From NCBI GenBank assembly GCA_030586765.1, contig JAUQZZ010000124.1, positions 1-5,874 on the forward strand: a stretch of 5,874 nucleotides of DNA, in the 5' to 3' direction. The DNA is from Candidatus Brocadiales bacterium. Its GTDB lineage: Bacteria > Planctomycetota > Brocadiia > Brocadiales > Bathyanammoxibiaceae. The notes under the pieces are model-generated. The model ran no database searches. It had not been told where the DNA came from and worked only from the letters and a program-made list of their open reading frames with translations. Below, piece by piece: positions 1 to 5,734 of the stretch. Numbering within the stretch: position 1 is the first letter of the stretch; every line of letters begins with the position of its first letter. Position numbers and translations under genes: made by a program.

Positions 1-1524
1 GTTTCTAGGTAGATAGGCTATAGATACCCTTTCCAGTAATGGCGTGGCCTCGGCCCTGGAGGAAGAGAGGCTTATGCGATACTGGATAAAGCGTGCGCTG
101 GGGCTTAGTATCTTTGTGCCCTGGGTGTATTCCTCTGACCATTGGCTCCAGGTGTTGTCTGGTGTCTTGCTGTTGCCCGTCCTGGTAGCCAGGGTGATCT
201 TTGTGTCCTCTGGAACCTTTGCCTCCCAGGTTATATTACCCCAGTGGGAATTAAACCTGGCGTCCAGGGTCTCTGATTCAAAGATGCCCTCAGGAGTATA
301 GTCCTTGGATAATCTAAAAAGTCCGCCTTTGTTCCCTGTACTAAAAAATAATCCCCTACTGCCTAGAGGTAAGAGGGAGAGAATCTGGGATTCTTGTACC
401 TCAAGTAATTCGCTTACTTCACCCTCTTTGTCAATTTTATAAAGCCTGGCTGCGTTACCGGTACCTACGAAGATGTTATCTTCCTCATCTGTGGAGAGGG
501 CAAAGACAAAGCCCTGAGGGACCTCAAGGATTCGCCTGACGTTGCCTTCAGGCGTGATCTTGTAAATAAAGTTTGGTGCCTTCACTGCAAGGCCACGAGG
601 GGGGAGCTTTTCCGCACCTTTTACCCTGGGTTCCCTTGGTAAAGGGGGCATGATTATTTCTTCCTGTAGTCTTTCCGCCGGGACAGGAGGTCCCACCTCT
701 TGAGGATGCGGGGGTGGGGCCAGGGAGACTGCAGGAGGGGGTGGAGGCACAATGGGTATCTGCGGGCGTGCCCCTGCGGCTGTACCAGCATAGAGGTTTC
801 CCTGATGGTCTATGGCCAGGCAATGGACCTCGTTCTCTTCGGCATCGTAGAGGACGAAGGTATTCCCTTCTGGGGCTATCTTGTAGATTATTCCATCGGG
901 CTCACTGCAGGCGTAGAGGTGGCCATCTTTATCCAGGACCAGGTCTAGGATGTTGGCCTGGGAGGAGGCAAAGAAGACACTGGCGGTACCCTCCTCGGAG
1001 ACCTTGTAGATTATCCCTTTAGGGCCTGTGGCGGCGTAGAGGTTGCCCTTTGTGTCAAAGAGGAGGTCCCATATATACAGGTCAGGTAGATTGCAGAAAA
1101 CCGTGGCTTCCCTTTCTGGGGATATCTTGTAGATTGTGCCCCTGGGTGAAGTGCCAGCATATACGTATCCAGTGGGGCTCACCGCCAGGGACTGGATATA
1201 GAGCTCAGAGGATTTATAGATTAACACCAACTCCCCATAGGGAGAAAGCTTATAGACTGAACCTGGGTCACCTGTACCAATGTAAATATTATCCTGGGGG
1301 TCTTTTGCTAGACACCAGGCATAGGGTTCTTTTATCCCTTCCACGGGTTCAATTTTTGGAGATAGCCTGATACCAGTGCTGAGGAGGGAGACATTGTTTT
1401 TTTTGCCCTCTTCAAATCCAGAGGAGGAAGACTGGTTAAACGTTAGGGTAGAAACGGCCAGAGTCTGGTCTCCCCAAAGGGATGACACCAAAATGGCAAG
1501 AAGATATAGAATAGCTCTAATCAT
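1..1524 (-). CDS. Secreted seven-bladed beta-propeller protein, C-terminus cut by window edge
   Basis: The minus-strand frame is open from the ATG at 1524 to base 1: 508 codons with no stop, so the 3' end lies outside the window. The N-terminus (MIRAILYLLAILVSSLWG) looks like a signal peptide, implying export. Blade motifs of the type LYAGT...G.IYKISPEG recur with a 40-41 residue period: the LYAG-like strands start near residues 81, 121, 162, 203, 244, 351 and 392. That gives seven blades. The 107-residue gap between the fifth and sixth is one period plus about 66 residues, a Pro-rich insert (about 253-318, with runs of Pro near 260 and 271). After the blades (about 418-508) comes a beta-rich segment with TWSQWS and a terminal YLPRN motif, perhaps a carbohydrate-binding-like sandwich. 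The gene follows the S55-like gene by 58 bp and is probably cotranscribed with it. NHL/SMP-30-like propellers bind ligands or proteins, and no catalytic function can be assigned. An in-frame ATG at 1605 would add 27 residues ahead of the signal peptide and is disfavoured. Confidence 0.85.
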   Translation of the reverse strand, partial: MIRAILYLLAILVSSLWGDQTLAVSTLTFNQSSSSGFEEGKKNNVSLLSTGIRLSPKIEPVEGIKEPYAWCLAKDPQDNIYIGTGDPGSVYKLSPYGELVLIYKSSELYIQSLAVSPTGYVYAGTSPRGTIYKISPEREATVFCNLPDLYIWDLLFDTKGNLYAATGPKGIIYKVSEEGTASVFFASSQANILDLVLDKDGHLYACSEPDGIIYKIAPEGNTFVLYDAEENEVHCLAIDHQGNLYAGTAAGARPQIPIVPPPPPAVSLAPPPHPQEVGPPVPAERLQEEIIMPPLPREPRVKGAEKLPPRGLAVKAPNFIYKITPEGNVRRILEVPQGFVFALSTDEEDNIFVGTGNAARLYKIDKEGEVSELLEVQESQILSLLPLGSRGLFFSTGNKGGLFRLSKDYTPEGIFESETLDARFNSHWGNITWEAKVPEDTKITLATRTGNSKTPDNTWSQWSEEYTQGTKILSPSARFIQYRISLSSSRAEATPLLERVSIAYLPRN

Positions 1525-1550
1525 TCCATGGCCTTCGATAAAGGGAGCAA
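1521..1550 (-). CDS. Possible 9-residue leader ORF upstream of the propeller gene
   Basis: A TTG codon at 1550 lies 8 bases after a strong AGGAGG and opens a ten-codon frame (MLPLSKAME, then TGA). The stop overlaps the propeller ATG as ATGA. The propeller ATG itself is 34-35 bases from that Shine-Dalgarno, too far for ordinary initiation. The arrangement suggests that translation starts at the leader and reinitiates at the propeller ATG. This is inferred from spacing only. Alternatives are a sequencing error between the two frames, or looping of the spacer. Confidence 0.3.
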   Translation of the reverse strand: MLPLSKAME

Positions 1551-1557
1551 GCTCTGT

Positions 1558-1565
1558 ACCTCCTT
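1558..1565 (-). promoter_or_regulatory. Strong Shine-Dalgarno sequence (AAGGAGGT)
   Basis: Read on the minus strand, AAGGAGGT is an eight-base match to the anti-Shine-Dalgarno. It lies in the 58-bp gap between the S55-like gene and the propeller gene, and is the best ribosome binding site I found in the window. Its spacing fits the TTG at 1550 rather than the ATG at 1524. No ATG, GTG or TTG in the propeller frame lies between it and 1524. Confidence 0.6.
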
Positions 1566-1582
1566 GGTGCAGGGCGGTAACC

Positions 1583-3379
1583 TTAGTAATTACGGTGATT
1601 TTCATCTATTACCGTAATAGATAAGGTATGGGAGCCATCTAGTATCCATTCCACAGGTTCTCGATGCACAATCTCTTCCATAAGGGGGTTTACACCGCTT
1701 TGATTGGAAGAGGACATAACTGCCAGGAGGGAGGGGGGTAGGGAGGGAAGTTCTTGTCCTTTATAGGTGATACCTCTCTTGGGCAATAGCGCCCTTATAA
1801 TGAGATTGGTACTAGGTTCCATTTTCTCAAAAATCTTTACCAGGTGCTCAAAACTTGATGGATTAAATTTGTCGGGTGCCCTGGTTCTCTCCAGGGCCTG
1901 GCTAGTATTTGAATCGCATACATTTAATGTTATGATGCTGCCGGATTCCACATCGTTGGGTATCTGGATTGGGACTACCTTTTCCACGGCCTCTTGGGCA
2001 AAGGGTTTTATGGTTGCCGTCACATGGAGGGTTTCCCCAGGCTTTAGCTGTCTTTTATCTACCCTTATGTTTTCGATAATGGCCACCTTTCGCTCATCAG
2101 ATACCTCTGCCTCTAAGGTAACTCCTGTTATGTTCACTTCCATAAAGTGATTGTTCATTATGAGAGAAATAGGTTGTGTTATATGGTAGACAGGGAACCA
2201 GGTAGGATGGGGTTCATAGTAAACATTTTCTATCCTAACAGGCCTTTCTCTACCTTCTATGTCCAGGGAGAGGGATAACCTGACAGTCTTATCCCCAGCC
2301 TGTCTTTCTGTGGCCAGGAGGGCGCTTTCTGAGGCCCACTGTATCAGGTTTTGAGTCAAAAATTTGTTATTTACCACCTCGAAATTATATTCTGTACCTC
2401 GTATCCCCTTGACCTTTACACGGCAGGGAATCATCTTAGAGAATTCTCCCAGGGTCCCTGCCAGGGCGCTCTTTCTATCCTGGGATATCTTTCCCAGGAT
2501 CCTTGTGGGGGCGGCAATCTTTAAAGAGGTAGACTGACTAGGGATTACAGTATAGACATGGGCTCCAGCCATGGGTATGTCTGTGCGGCCCGATTGGATG
2601 AAGGGGTGACCAAAGGCCAGGATAGTATCACCCTCTCTATAGGTAATAGTGCCTACTGCCGCCGCATTTAAGTCTCCTTTCGCCAGTACAGTGGCCACTG
2701 CTGAGCCAGGAAGGAGTTCTACATTATCGGAAGAGCTAAGGGCCTCACCCCCACCTTGCACAGGAAAGAGACCAAACTTTTGTAAGGTAGAGGACATATC
2801 CTTTAAGACCCTCTGGTCAAATCCAGAGACTACTAGAGGGGTTATTATAGGGACAAGGCGAAGGGGATACTCATCCAGTCCCCTCTTCTCCAGTACCTCC
2901 TTCACAGAGGATTCCTGCAGGGCCAGGGAGGACTCCCAGGATTCAGCAGAGGCGCCCAGTTGCTTTTTTTCCTTGTCGTCACGGAGTTCTAATACCTGCA
3001 GCATGTTCTTTATGGGTGTCACCCCAGCAATGGCCTCTTTTGCAAAGCTCCAGCCGTAAGACACCGCACCTATCACCCTGTCTCCTATATATACAGGGCT
3101 TCCGCTCATCCCTGAGATTATGCCCGTCTTGTCCAGGGGCTCTCCAGACATCTTGACGAGAATCATATCTGTCTTGGCTTCCCAATTCTTTAATACCCCC
3201 AATATCTCAACATCAAATTCCTCTATCTTTTCCCCTGAAAAGACCGTCTTGCCGTATCCCTTCATCCCAGGTTTTAATTCATCCAAATCAAGGACTATAC
3301 CCGCTGGGTCCTGTGCACCAAGAACCAGAGGAACTACCAGAAGTAGTAAGAAGATGGAAAAAATAGACTTATAAGACAT
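1583..3379 (-). CDS. Secreted SpoIVB/S55-type serine peptidase-like protein, permuted domain order
   Basis: This is a 598-residue protein with a signal peptide (hydrophobic core about 6-20, likely cleavage near Ala22). Residues 34-130 hold the block LKPGMKGYGKTVFSG, then EEFDVEILGVL, then KTGIISGMSGSPVYIGDRVIGAVSY. This matches the C-terminal catalytic part of SpoIVB (family S55), with Ser94 of GMSGSP as the expected nucleophile. Residues 241-310 hold VGTITY...AFGHPF (His258), then LGKIS...LAGTLGEF. These match the block that in SpoIVB comes before the serine block, so the order is swapped. I see no PDZ domain and could not place the catalytic Asp. Residues about 380-598 look like beta-sandwich modules of unknown role. 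Similar 600-700 residue proteins occur in non-sporulating Gram-negative bacteria, so a sporulation role should not be assumed. Peptidase activity and substrate are unproven. The ATG at 3379 is chosen because it gives an intact signal peptide; its Shine-Dalgarno is weak. Confidence 0.88.
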   Translation of the reverse strand: MSYKSIFSIFLLLLVVPLVLGAQDPAGIVLDLDELKPGMKGYGKTVFSGEKIEEFDVEILGVLKNWEAKTDMILVKMSGEPLDKTGIISGMSGSPVYIGDRVIGAVSYGWSFAKEAIAGVTPIKNMLQVLELRDDKEKKQLGASAESWESSLALQESSVKEVLEKRGLDEYPLRLVPIITPLVVSGFDQRVLKDMSSTLQKFGLFPVQGGGEALSSSDNVELLPGSAVATVLAKGDLNAAAVGTITYREGDTILAFGHPFIQSGRTDIPMAGAHVYTVIPSQSTSLKIAAPTRILGKISQDRKSALAGTLGEFSKMIPCRVKVKGIRGTEYNFEVVNNKFLTQNLIQWASESALLATERQAGDKTVRLSLSLDIEGRERPVRIENVYYEPHPTWFPVYHITQPISLIMNNHFMEVNITGVTLEAEVSDERKVAIIENIRVDKRQLKPGETLHVTATIKPFAQEAVEKVVPIQIPNDVESGSIITLNVCDSNTSQALERTRAPDKFNPSSFEHLVKIFEKMEPSTNLIIRALLPKRGITYKGQELPSLPPSLLAVMSSSNQSGVNPLMEEIVHREPVEWILDGSHTLSITVIDENHRNY

Positions 3380-3391
3380 GCTTTACCATAA

Positions 3392-3419
3392 ATTATAAAT
3401 TCTTAAGAGCTTAAGTAAA
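3392..3419 (-). promoter_or_regulatory. Candidate sigma-70 promoter for the S55-like gene
   Basis: Read leftwards, the -10 is a perfect TATAAT (3397 to 3392). The -35 TTTACT (3419 to 3414) matches four of six consensus bases, with a 16-bp spacer. Transcription would start around 3385, only a few bases before the ATG at 3379. As with tsaC on the other side, the 5' leader would be very short. The region is AT-rich, so a chance match is possible. Confidence 0.45.
3402..3415. repeat. Paired CTTAAG hexamers inside the leftward promoter
   Basis: Two CTTAAG palindromes (3402-3407 and 3410-3415) are separated by AG. They fall between, and partly overlap, the -10 and -35 of the candidate leftward promoter. 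Such placement would suit a repressor operator. The sequence is AT-rich and only two short copies exist, so this is tentative. Confidence 0.25.
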
Positions 3420-3464
3420 CCAAGTTTATCAATTTTAACAGCCTTTGTCAAATGTCAGATAATA

Positions 3465-3486
3465 TCTCGGCCCCTTTTTCCCGAGA
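3465..3486. repeat. Inverted repeat upstream of the tsaC promoter
   Basis: TCTCGG (3465-3470) and CCGAGA (3481-3486) form a perfect 6-bp inverted repeat around a 10-base C/T loop. It ends four bases before the -35 of the rightward promoter. A second pair, AATATC (3461-3466) and GATATT (3493-3498), brackets it and overlaps the -35. It could be a regulator binding site. A terminator is unlikely, because the stem is short and no gene ends nearby on either strand. Confidence 0.3.
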
Positions 3487-3490
3487 AATG

Positions 3491-3519
3491 TTGATATTAA
3501 AGACCAGAGGTGCTATAAT
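3491..3519 (+). promoter_or_regulatory. Near-consensus sigma-70 promoter for the tsaC-rpiB-thyX unit
   Basis: The -35 TTGATA (3491-3496) matches five of six consensus bases. The spacer is exactly 17 bp. The -10 is a perfect TATAAT (3514-3519), preceded by TGC, an extended -10. Transcription should start near 3525-3527, about five to seven bases before the tsaC ATG at 3532, so the mRNA would be essentially leaderless. Confidence 0.75.
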
Positions 3520-3531
3520 TTTTGTGTTATT

Positions 3532-4200
3532 ATGAGCACTAAATTACTGGACATTAAGGATATAGGTCATTACTGGGATTACCTGGGGGAAGCCGCCCAG
3601 GCCCTCAGGGAGGGTGAGTTAGTGGCCTTTCCCACAGAGACGGTCTATGGACTGGGGGCAAATGCCCAGAGTAAGGAGGCCGTGGCAAGACTCTATGAAA
3701 TCAAGCAGAGACCCCAGGAAAAGGAGTTGGCCCGATTAATCTCGGATATAGAAGAGTTGGGGCCCCTCCTGGAGGGCCTTCCTGTTGCTGCCAGGATTTT
3801 AATGAGGGAGTTTTGGCCCGGACCCCTGACTATCGTCATTAGAGACCCAGATGGCAGGGACGTGGGGATAAGGCTCCCTGGCCACAAGGTTGCCAGGGAT
3901 TTAATCAGGATGGCAGGGGTGCCTATCCTTGCCACCAGTGCCAATCTGTCTGGCAGACCCCCGGCTATAGACGCCCAGGGGGTGATGGAGTCCTTCAGGG
4001 GAAAGGTAAAGATTATACTGGATGCAGGCCCTTCATCCCTGAAGGTGCCCTCTACTGTGGTGAAGGTTACCCATGAGGCCTGCCCTTCCGTCGCTCCAAA
4101 GGAGCTATGGAGGGCCTGCCATATATTGCGCCTGGGTGCTATACCAAAAGAAAGGATATTTGATTGTTTAAAGAAGGAAGAGATTGGGGTAGTGCAGTGA
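3532..4200 (+). CDS. tsaC: L-threonylcarbamoyladenylate synthase (YrdC/Sua5 family, TsaC)
   Basis: This cytoplasmic enzyme makes threonylcarbamoyl-AMP from threonine, bicarbonate and ATP. TsaD with its partners then transfers the group to A37 of ANN-decoding tRNAs (t6A). The 222-residue protein carries the family landmarks in order: PTETVYGLG (34-42), the KxR motif as K58-Q-R60, FWPGPLT (94-100), SANLSG (136-141) and PSTVV (173-177). It is a single YrdC domain without the extra C-terminal Sua5 domain. About ten extra residues (181-197) seem to separate PSTVV from the closing ILRLGAI motif. The ATG at 3532 is the only usable start before the conserved core, and it has no Shine-Dalgarno. The TGA overlaps the rpiB start by four bases. 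No other t6A gene is in the window. In Bacillus the homologue ywlC also lies near rpiB, so the pairing is a familiar one. Confidence 0.95.
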   Translation: MSTKLLDIKDIGHYWDYLGEAAQALREGELVAFPTETVYGLGANAQSKEAVARLYEIKQRPQEKELARLISDIEELGPLLEGLPVAARILMREFWPGPLTIVIRDPDGRDVGIRLPGHKVARDLIRMAGVPILATSANLSGRPPAIDAQGVMESFRGKVKIILDAGPSSLKVPSTVVKVTHEACPSVAPKELWRACHILRLGAIPKERIFDCLKKEEIGVVQ

Positions 4201-4646
4201 AGATAGCCATAGCTTCTGACCATAGGGGATTTGAGTTTAAGCAGAAGATTTCTGGCATCCTGTCCCAATCAGGCCACACTATAGTGGATTTTGGGACCAA
4301 TAACTCAAACAGTTCTGTGGACTATCCCGACTACGGCTCCAAGGCAGCCAAGGCCGTTGCCCAGGGACAGTGTGACAGGGCCATCCTCATCTGTGGCACT
4401 GGTATAGGCATGTCCATGGCGGCTAACAAGATTAAAGGAATTAGGGCTACAGTGGGAAACGACCTCTTCAGTGCGGAGATGAGCCGCAGGCATAATGATT
4501 CTAATGTCTTGTGTCTAGGGGCCGAACTAATACCCCCAGGCTCCCTGGCCTTGAAGATAGTCCAGTTGTGGTTGAACACCCCCTTTGAGGGAGAAAGGCA
4601 TGCCAAGAGGGTAGCAAAGATAATGGAACTGGAAAATAACAAATGA
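4197..4646 (+). CDS. rpiB: Ribose-5-phosphate isomerase B
   Basis: RpiB interconverts ribose 5-phosphate and ribulose 5-phosphate in the non-oxidative pentose phosphate pathway, supplying ribose for nucleotides. The 149-residue length is normal for the RpiB/LacAB family. Visible landmarks are ASDHRG with Asp8 and His9, DYPDYG (42-47), ICGTGIGMSMAANK with the catalytic Cys66, and RRHNDSNVLCLGA with His99. The GTG at 4197 is chosen because it puts MKIAIASDHRG at the usual N-terminus and overlaps the tsaC stop as GTGA. A TTG at 4164 would add 11 residues and overlap tsaC by 37 bases. The GGGG at 4186-4189 is only a weak Shine-Dalgarno, so coupling to tsaC translation is likely. The TGA stop overlaps the thyX ATG. 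Confidence 0.95.
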   Translation: MKIAIASDHRGFEFKQKISGILSQSGHTIVDFGTNNSNSSVDYPDYGSKAAKAVAQGQCDRAILICGTGIGMSMAANKIKGIRATVGNDLFSAEMSRRHNDSNVLCLGAELIPPGSLALKIVQLWLNTPFEGERHAKRVAKIMELENNK

Positions 4647-5434
4647 CCATATCCACCCCTCCATCCGCCTTGGGCGGACAGCCCACCTCTTTAGAAGGCG
4701 CACGCCTTAAGGTAATACTCCTTGCCCATACCCCTGAACCTGAGAAACTGGTAGCCCAGGCCGCTAAACTCTGCTACAGCCCAGCCAGCATCGAAGACCT
4801 CCGTGAGACCATAGCGCGGACAGACCAGGAAAAATTTATAAGGAAGCTCCTCTCCATGGGGCATATGTCCCCTGTGGAACACATCTCCTTTACCTTTGGG
4901 GTGGAGGGCATCTCCAGGGTCTGCACACATCAATTGGTGAGGCACAGGCTGGCCTCCTATTCCCAGCAGAGCCAGCGTTACGTGGGTAAGGATGCCAAGA
5001 AGACGGGCAAGCCCTTTGAGTTTATCATCCCTCCCAGTGTTATAGAGGCAGGGAAAAAGGAGTGGTTTGTAGAGAAGATGCTTGAGGTGCAGAGGTGGTA
5101 TGACGAATTGGTATCCGCCTTAGGCGGACTGGGATACAAGGGCGAATCTGCCTATGAGGATGCCCGCTTCCTCCTGCCCAATGCCGCAGAGACAAAGATT
5201 ATTATCACTATGAACGCCAGGGAACTCCTCCACTTCTTCAGGGTCAGGTGTTGTAACCGCGCCCAGTGGGAGATTCGGGAAATGGCCATAGAGATGCTCC
5301 GCCATGTAAAGTCCATGGTTCCCTCCATTTTTGGCAACGCCGGCCCCGCCTGTGTAAGGGGCAATTGCAGCGAAGGCCCCCTCACCTGCGGGAAGATAGA
5401 GGAGGTAAGGGCAAGGTTCAGGGGGCTTGCTTAG
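4643..5434 (+). CDS. thyX: Flavin-dependent thymidylate synthase (ThyX)
   Basis: ThyX methylates dUMP to dTMP using methylene-tetrahydrofolate, FAD and NADPH. It forms a homotetramer unrelated to ThyA. The signature RHRxxSxxxxSxR is intact at residues 100-112 (Arg100, His101, Arg102, Ser105, Ser110, Arg112). Other family blocks are HTPEPEKLVAQAAKLCYS (29-46), SPVEH (76-80), EDARFLLPNAAETK (172-185) and RCCNRAQWEIRE (202-213). The Cys-rich tail (237-249) resembles clostridial-type ThyX. At 263 residues it is longer than many relatives, in two places: about 22 extra residues before LKVILLAHT, and roughly eight extra between YDEL (153-156) and EDAR (172-175). Each contains SALGG encoded by a 15-bp palindrome. 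The ATG at 4643 overlaps the rpiB stop as ATGA. No ATG, GTG or TTG lies at the usual family start, but the TTG at 4670 or 4688 could be used. Confidence 0.96.
   Translation: MTISTPPSALGGQPTSLEGARLKVILLAHTPEPEKLVAQAAKLCYSPASIEDLRETIARTDQEKFIRKLLSMGHMSPVEHISFTFGVEGISRVCTHQLVRHRLASYSQQSQRYVGKDAKKTGKPFEFIIPPSVIEAGKKEWFVEKMLEVQRWYDELVSALGGLGYKGESAYEDARFLLPNAAETKIIITMNARELLHFFRVRCCNRAQWEIREMAIEMLRHVKSMVPSIFGNAGPACVRGNCSEGPLTCGKIEEVRARFRGLA
4664..4678. repeat. 15-bp palindrome copy 1 (TCCGCC-TTG-GGCGGA)
   Basis: The arms are perfect 6-base complements around a 3-base centre. The element lies in the N-terminal extension of thyX, where it encodes residues 8-12 (SALGG). It differs from copy 2 only at the ninth base (G rather than A). 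This looks like a short dispersed palindrome of the REP-like kind. Confidence 0.6.
5114..5128. repeat. 15-bp palindrome copy 2 (TCCGCC-TTA-GGCGGA)
   Basis: This has the same 6-base arms as copy 1, 450 bp downstream in thyX, and is read in the same frame as SALGG (residues 158-162). It sits in a spot where this ThyX seems about eight residues longer than relatives. A second, alternative pairing, GTATCC (5111-5116) with GGATAC (5132-5137), surrounds it, so a larger hairpin is possible. Confidence 0.6.
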
Positions 5435-5455
5435 AAGGGGTGCTGGAGACCAAAA

Positions 5456-5698
5456 ATGGCTGAGTGTATTATTAAGATTAAAATTGAGTCTTTAGAAGAA
5501 GGGGGCTACCTTGCCACTAGCGATGAACTGCAAGGCCTGGTTGCCCAGGGCAGGACCATCGCCGAGACGATGGAGATTGCCCAGGATGTGGCCAGGAAGA
5601 TAATCGAATCCTGCCTTGAACACGGAGACCCACTTCCTGAGAAGATTAAAACTAAATTAAAGCCCCCCAGATTATTTCTTATTTTAGCGCGTAAATGA
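5456..5698 (+). CDS. HicB-like antitoxin-family protein, no HicA partner seen
   Basis: This 80-residue protein has the HicB-like pattern: a first strand (CIIKIKIE, 4-11), GGYLATSDELQGLVAQG (16-32), then a helix starting TIAETMEIAQDVARKIIESC (34-53) and ending HGDPLPEKI. Such domains have a partial RNase H-like fold and usually neutralise a HicA mRNA interferase. I see no added ribbon-helix-helix or helix-turn-helix domain, so it may not bind DNA itself. No HicA-like frame lies before it (the gap from thyX is 21 bp) or directly after it (36 bp to the next ORF). The start is supported by GGAG at 5445-5448, seven bases from the ATG. It is probably cotranscribed with thyX. It could be an orphan antitoxin or a HicB-domain protein with another role. 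The basic tail (63-80) is not diagnostic. Confidence 0.8.
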   Translation: MAECIIKIKIESLEEGGYLATSDELQGLVAQGRTIAETMEIAQDVARKIIESCLEHGDPLPEKIKTKLKPPRLFLILARK

Positions 5699-5720
5699 AG
5701 TAGTGCAATTATCTTAAGTT

Positions 5721-5726
5721 AGGTGA
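5721..5726 (+). promoter_or_regulatory. Ribosome binding site of the right-edge gene (AGGTGA)
   Basis: AGGTGA ends eight bases before the ATG at 5735 and supports that start for the truncated gene. I see no clear promoter in the 36-bp gap after the HicB-like gene, so readthrough from upstream is the simplest reading. Confidence 0.5.
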
Positions 5727-5734
5727 ATTCGAGT

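Noticed and set aside
44..301. Plus-strand 85-codon frame at the left edge
   Set aside because: It is antisense to the C-terminal part of the propeller frame, which continues uninterrupted to base 1.
548..823. Minus-strand frame of 91 codons
   Set aside because: It overlaps the propeller gene in another frame on the same strand. Its Pro/Ser-rich translation reflects the Pro-rich coding stretch.
700..1370. Plus-strand frames of 82-106 codons in the left part
   Set aside because: They are antisense to the clear propeller reading frame. Their translations are rich in Arg, Gly, Cys and Trp with no recognisable motif.
1525..1605. ATG at 1605 as the start of the propeller protein
   Set aside because: It is in frame but has no Shine-Dalgarno, overlaps the upstream gene by 23 bases and would bury the signal peptide behind 27 residues.
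1588..1618. Inverted repeat ATTACGGT / ACCGTAAT near the end of the S55-like gene
   Set aside because: It has an 8-bp AT-rich stem with a long loop, no T-tract, and lies inside coding sequence. It is not convincing as a terminator.
3488..3535. 16-codon ORF from ATG 3488 whose TGA overlaps the tsaC ATG
   Set aside because: It spans the -35 and -10 of the tsaC promoter, so the main transcript would not contain it. There is no Shine-Dalgarno.
4164..4196. TTG at 4164 as an earlier start for rpiB
   Set aside because: It adds 11 residues absent from the family and overlaps tsaC by 37 bases. The GTG at 4197 gives the canonical N-terminus.
3693..4268. 191-codon minus-strand frame
   Set aside because: It is antisense to tsaC and the start of rpiB, both of which have complete catalytic motifs. 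It shows no family resemblance.
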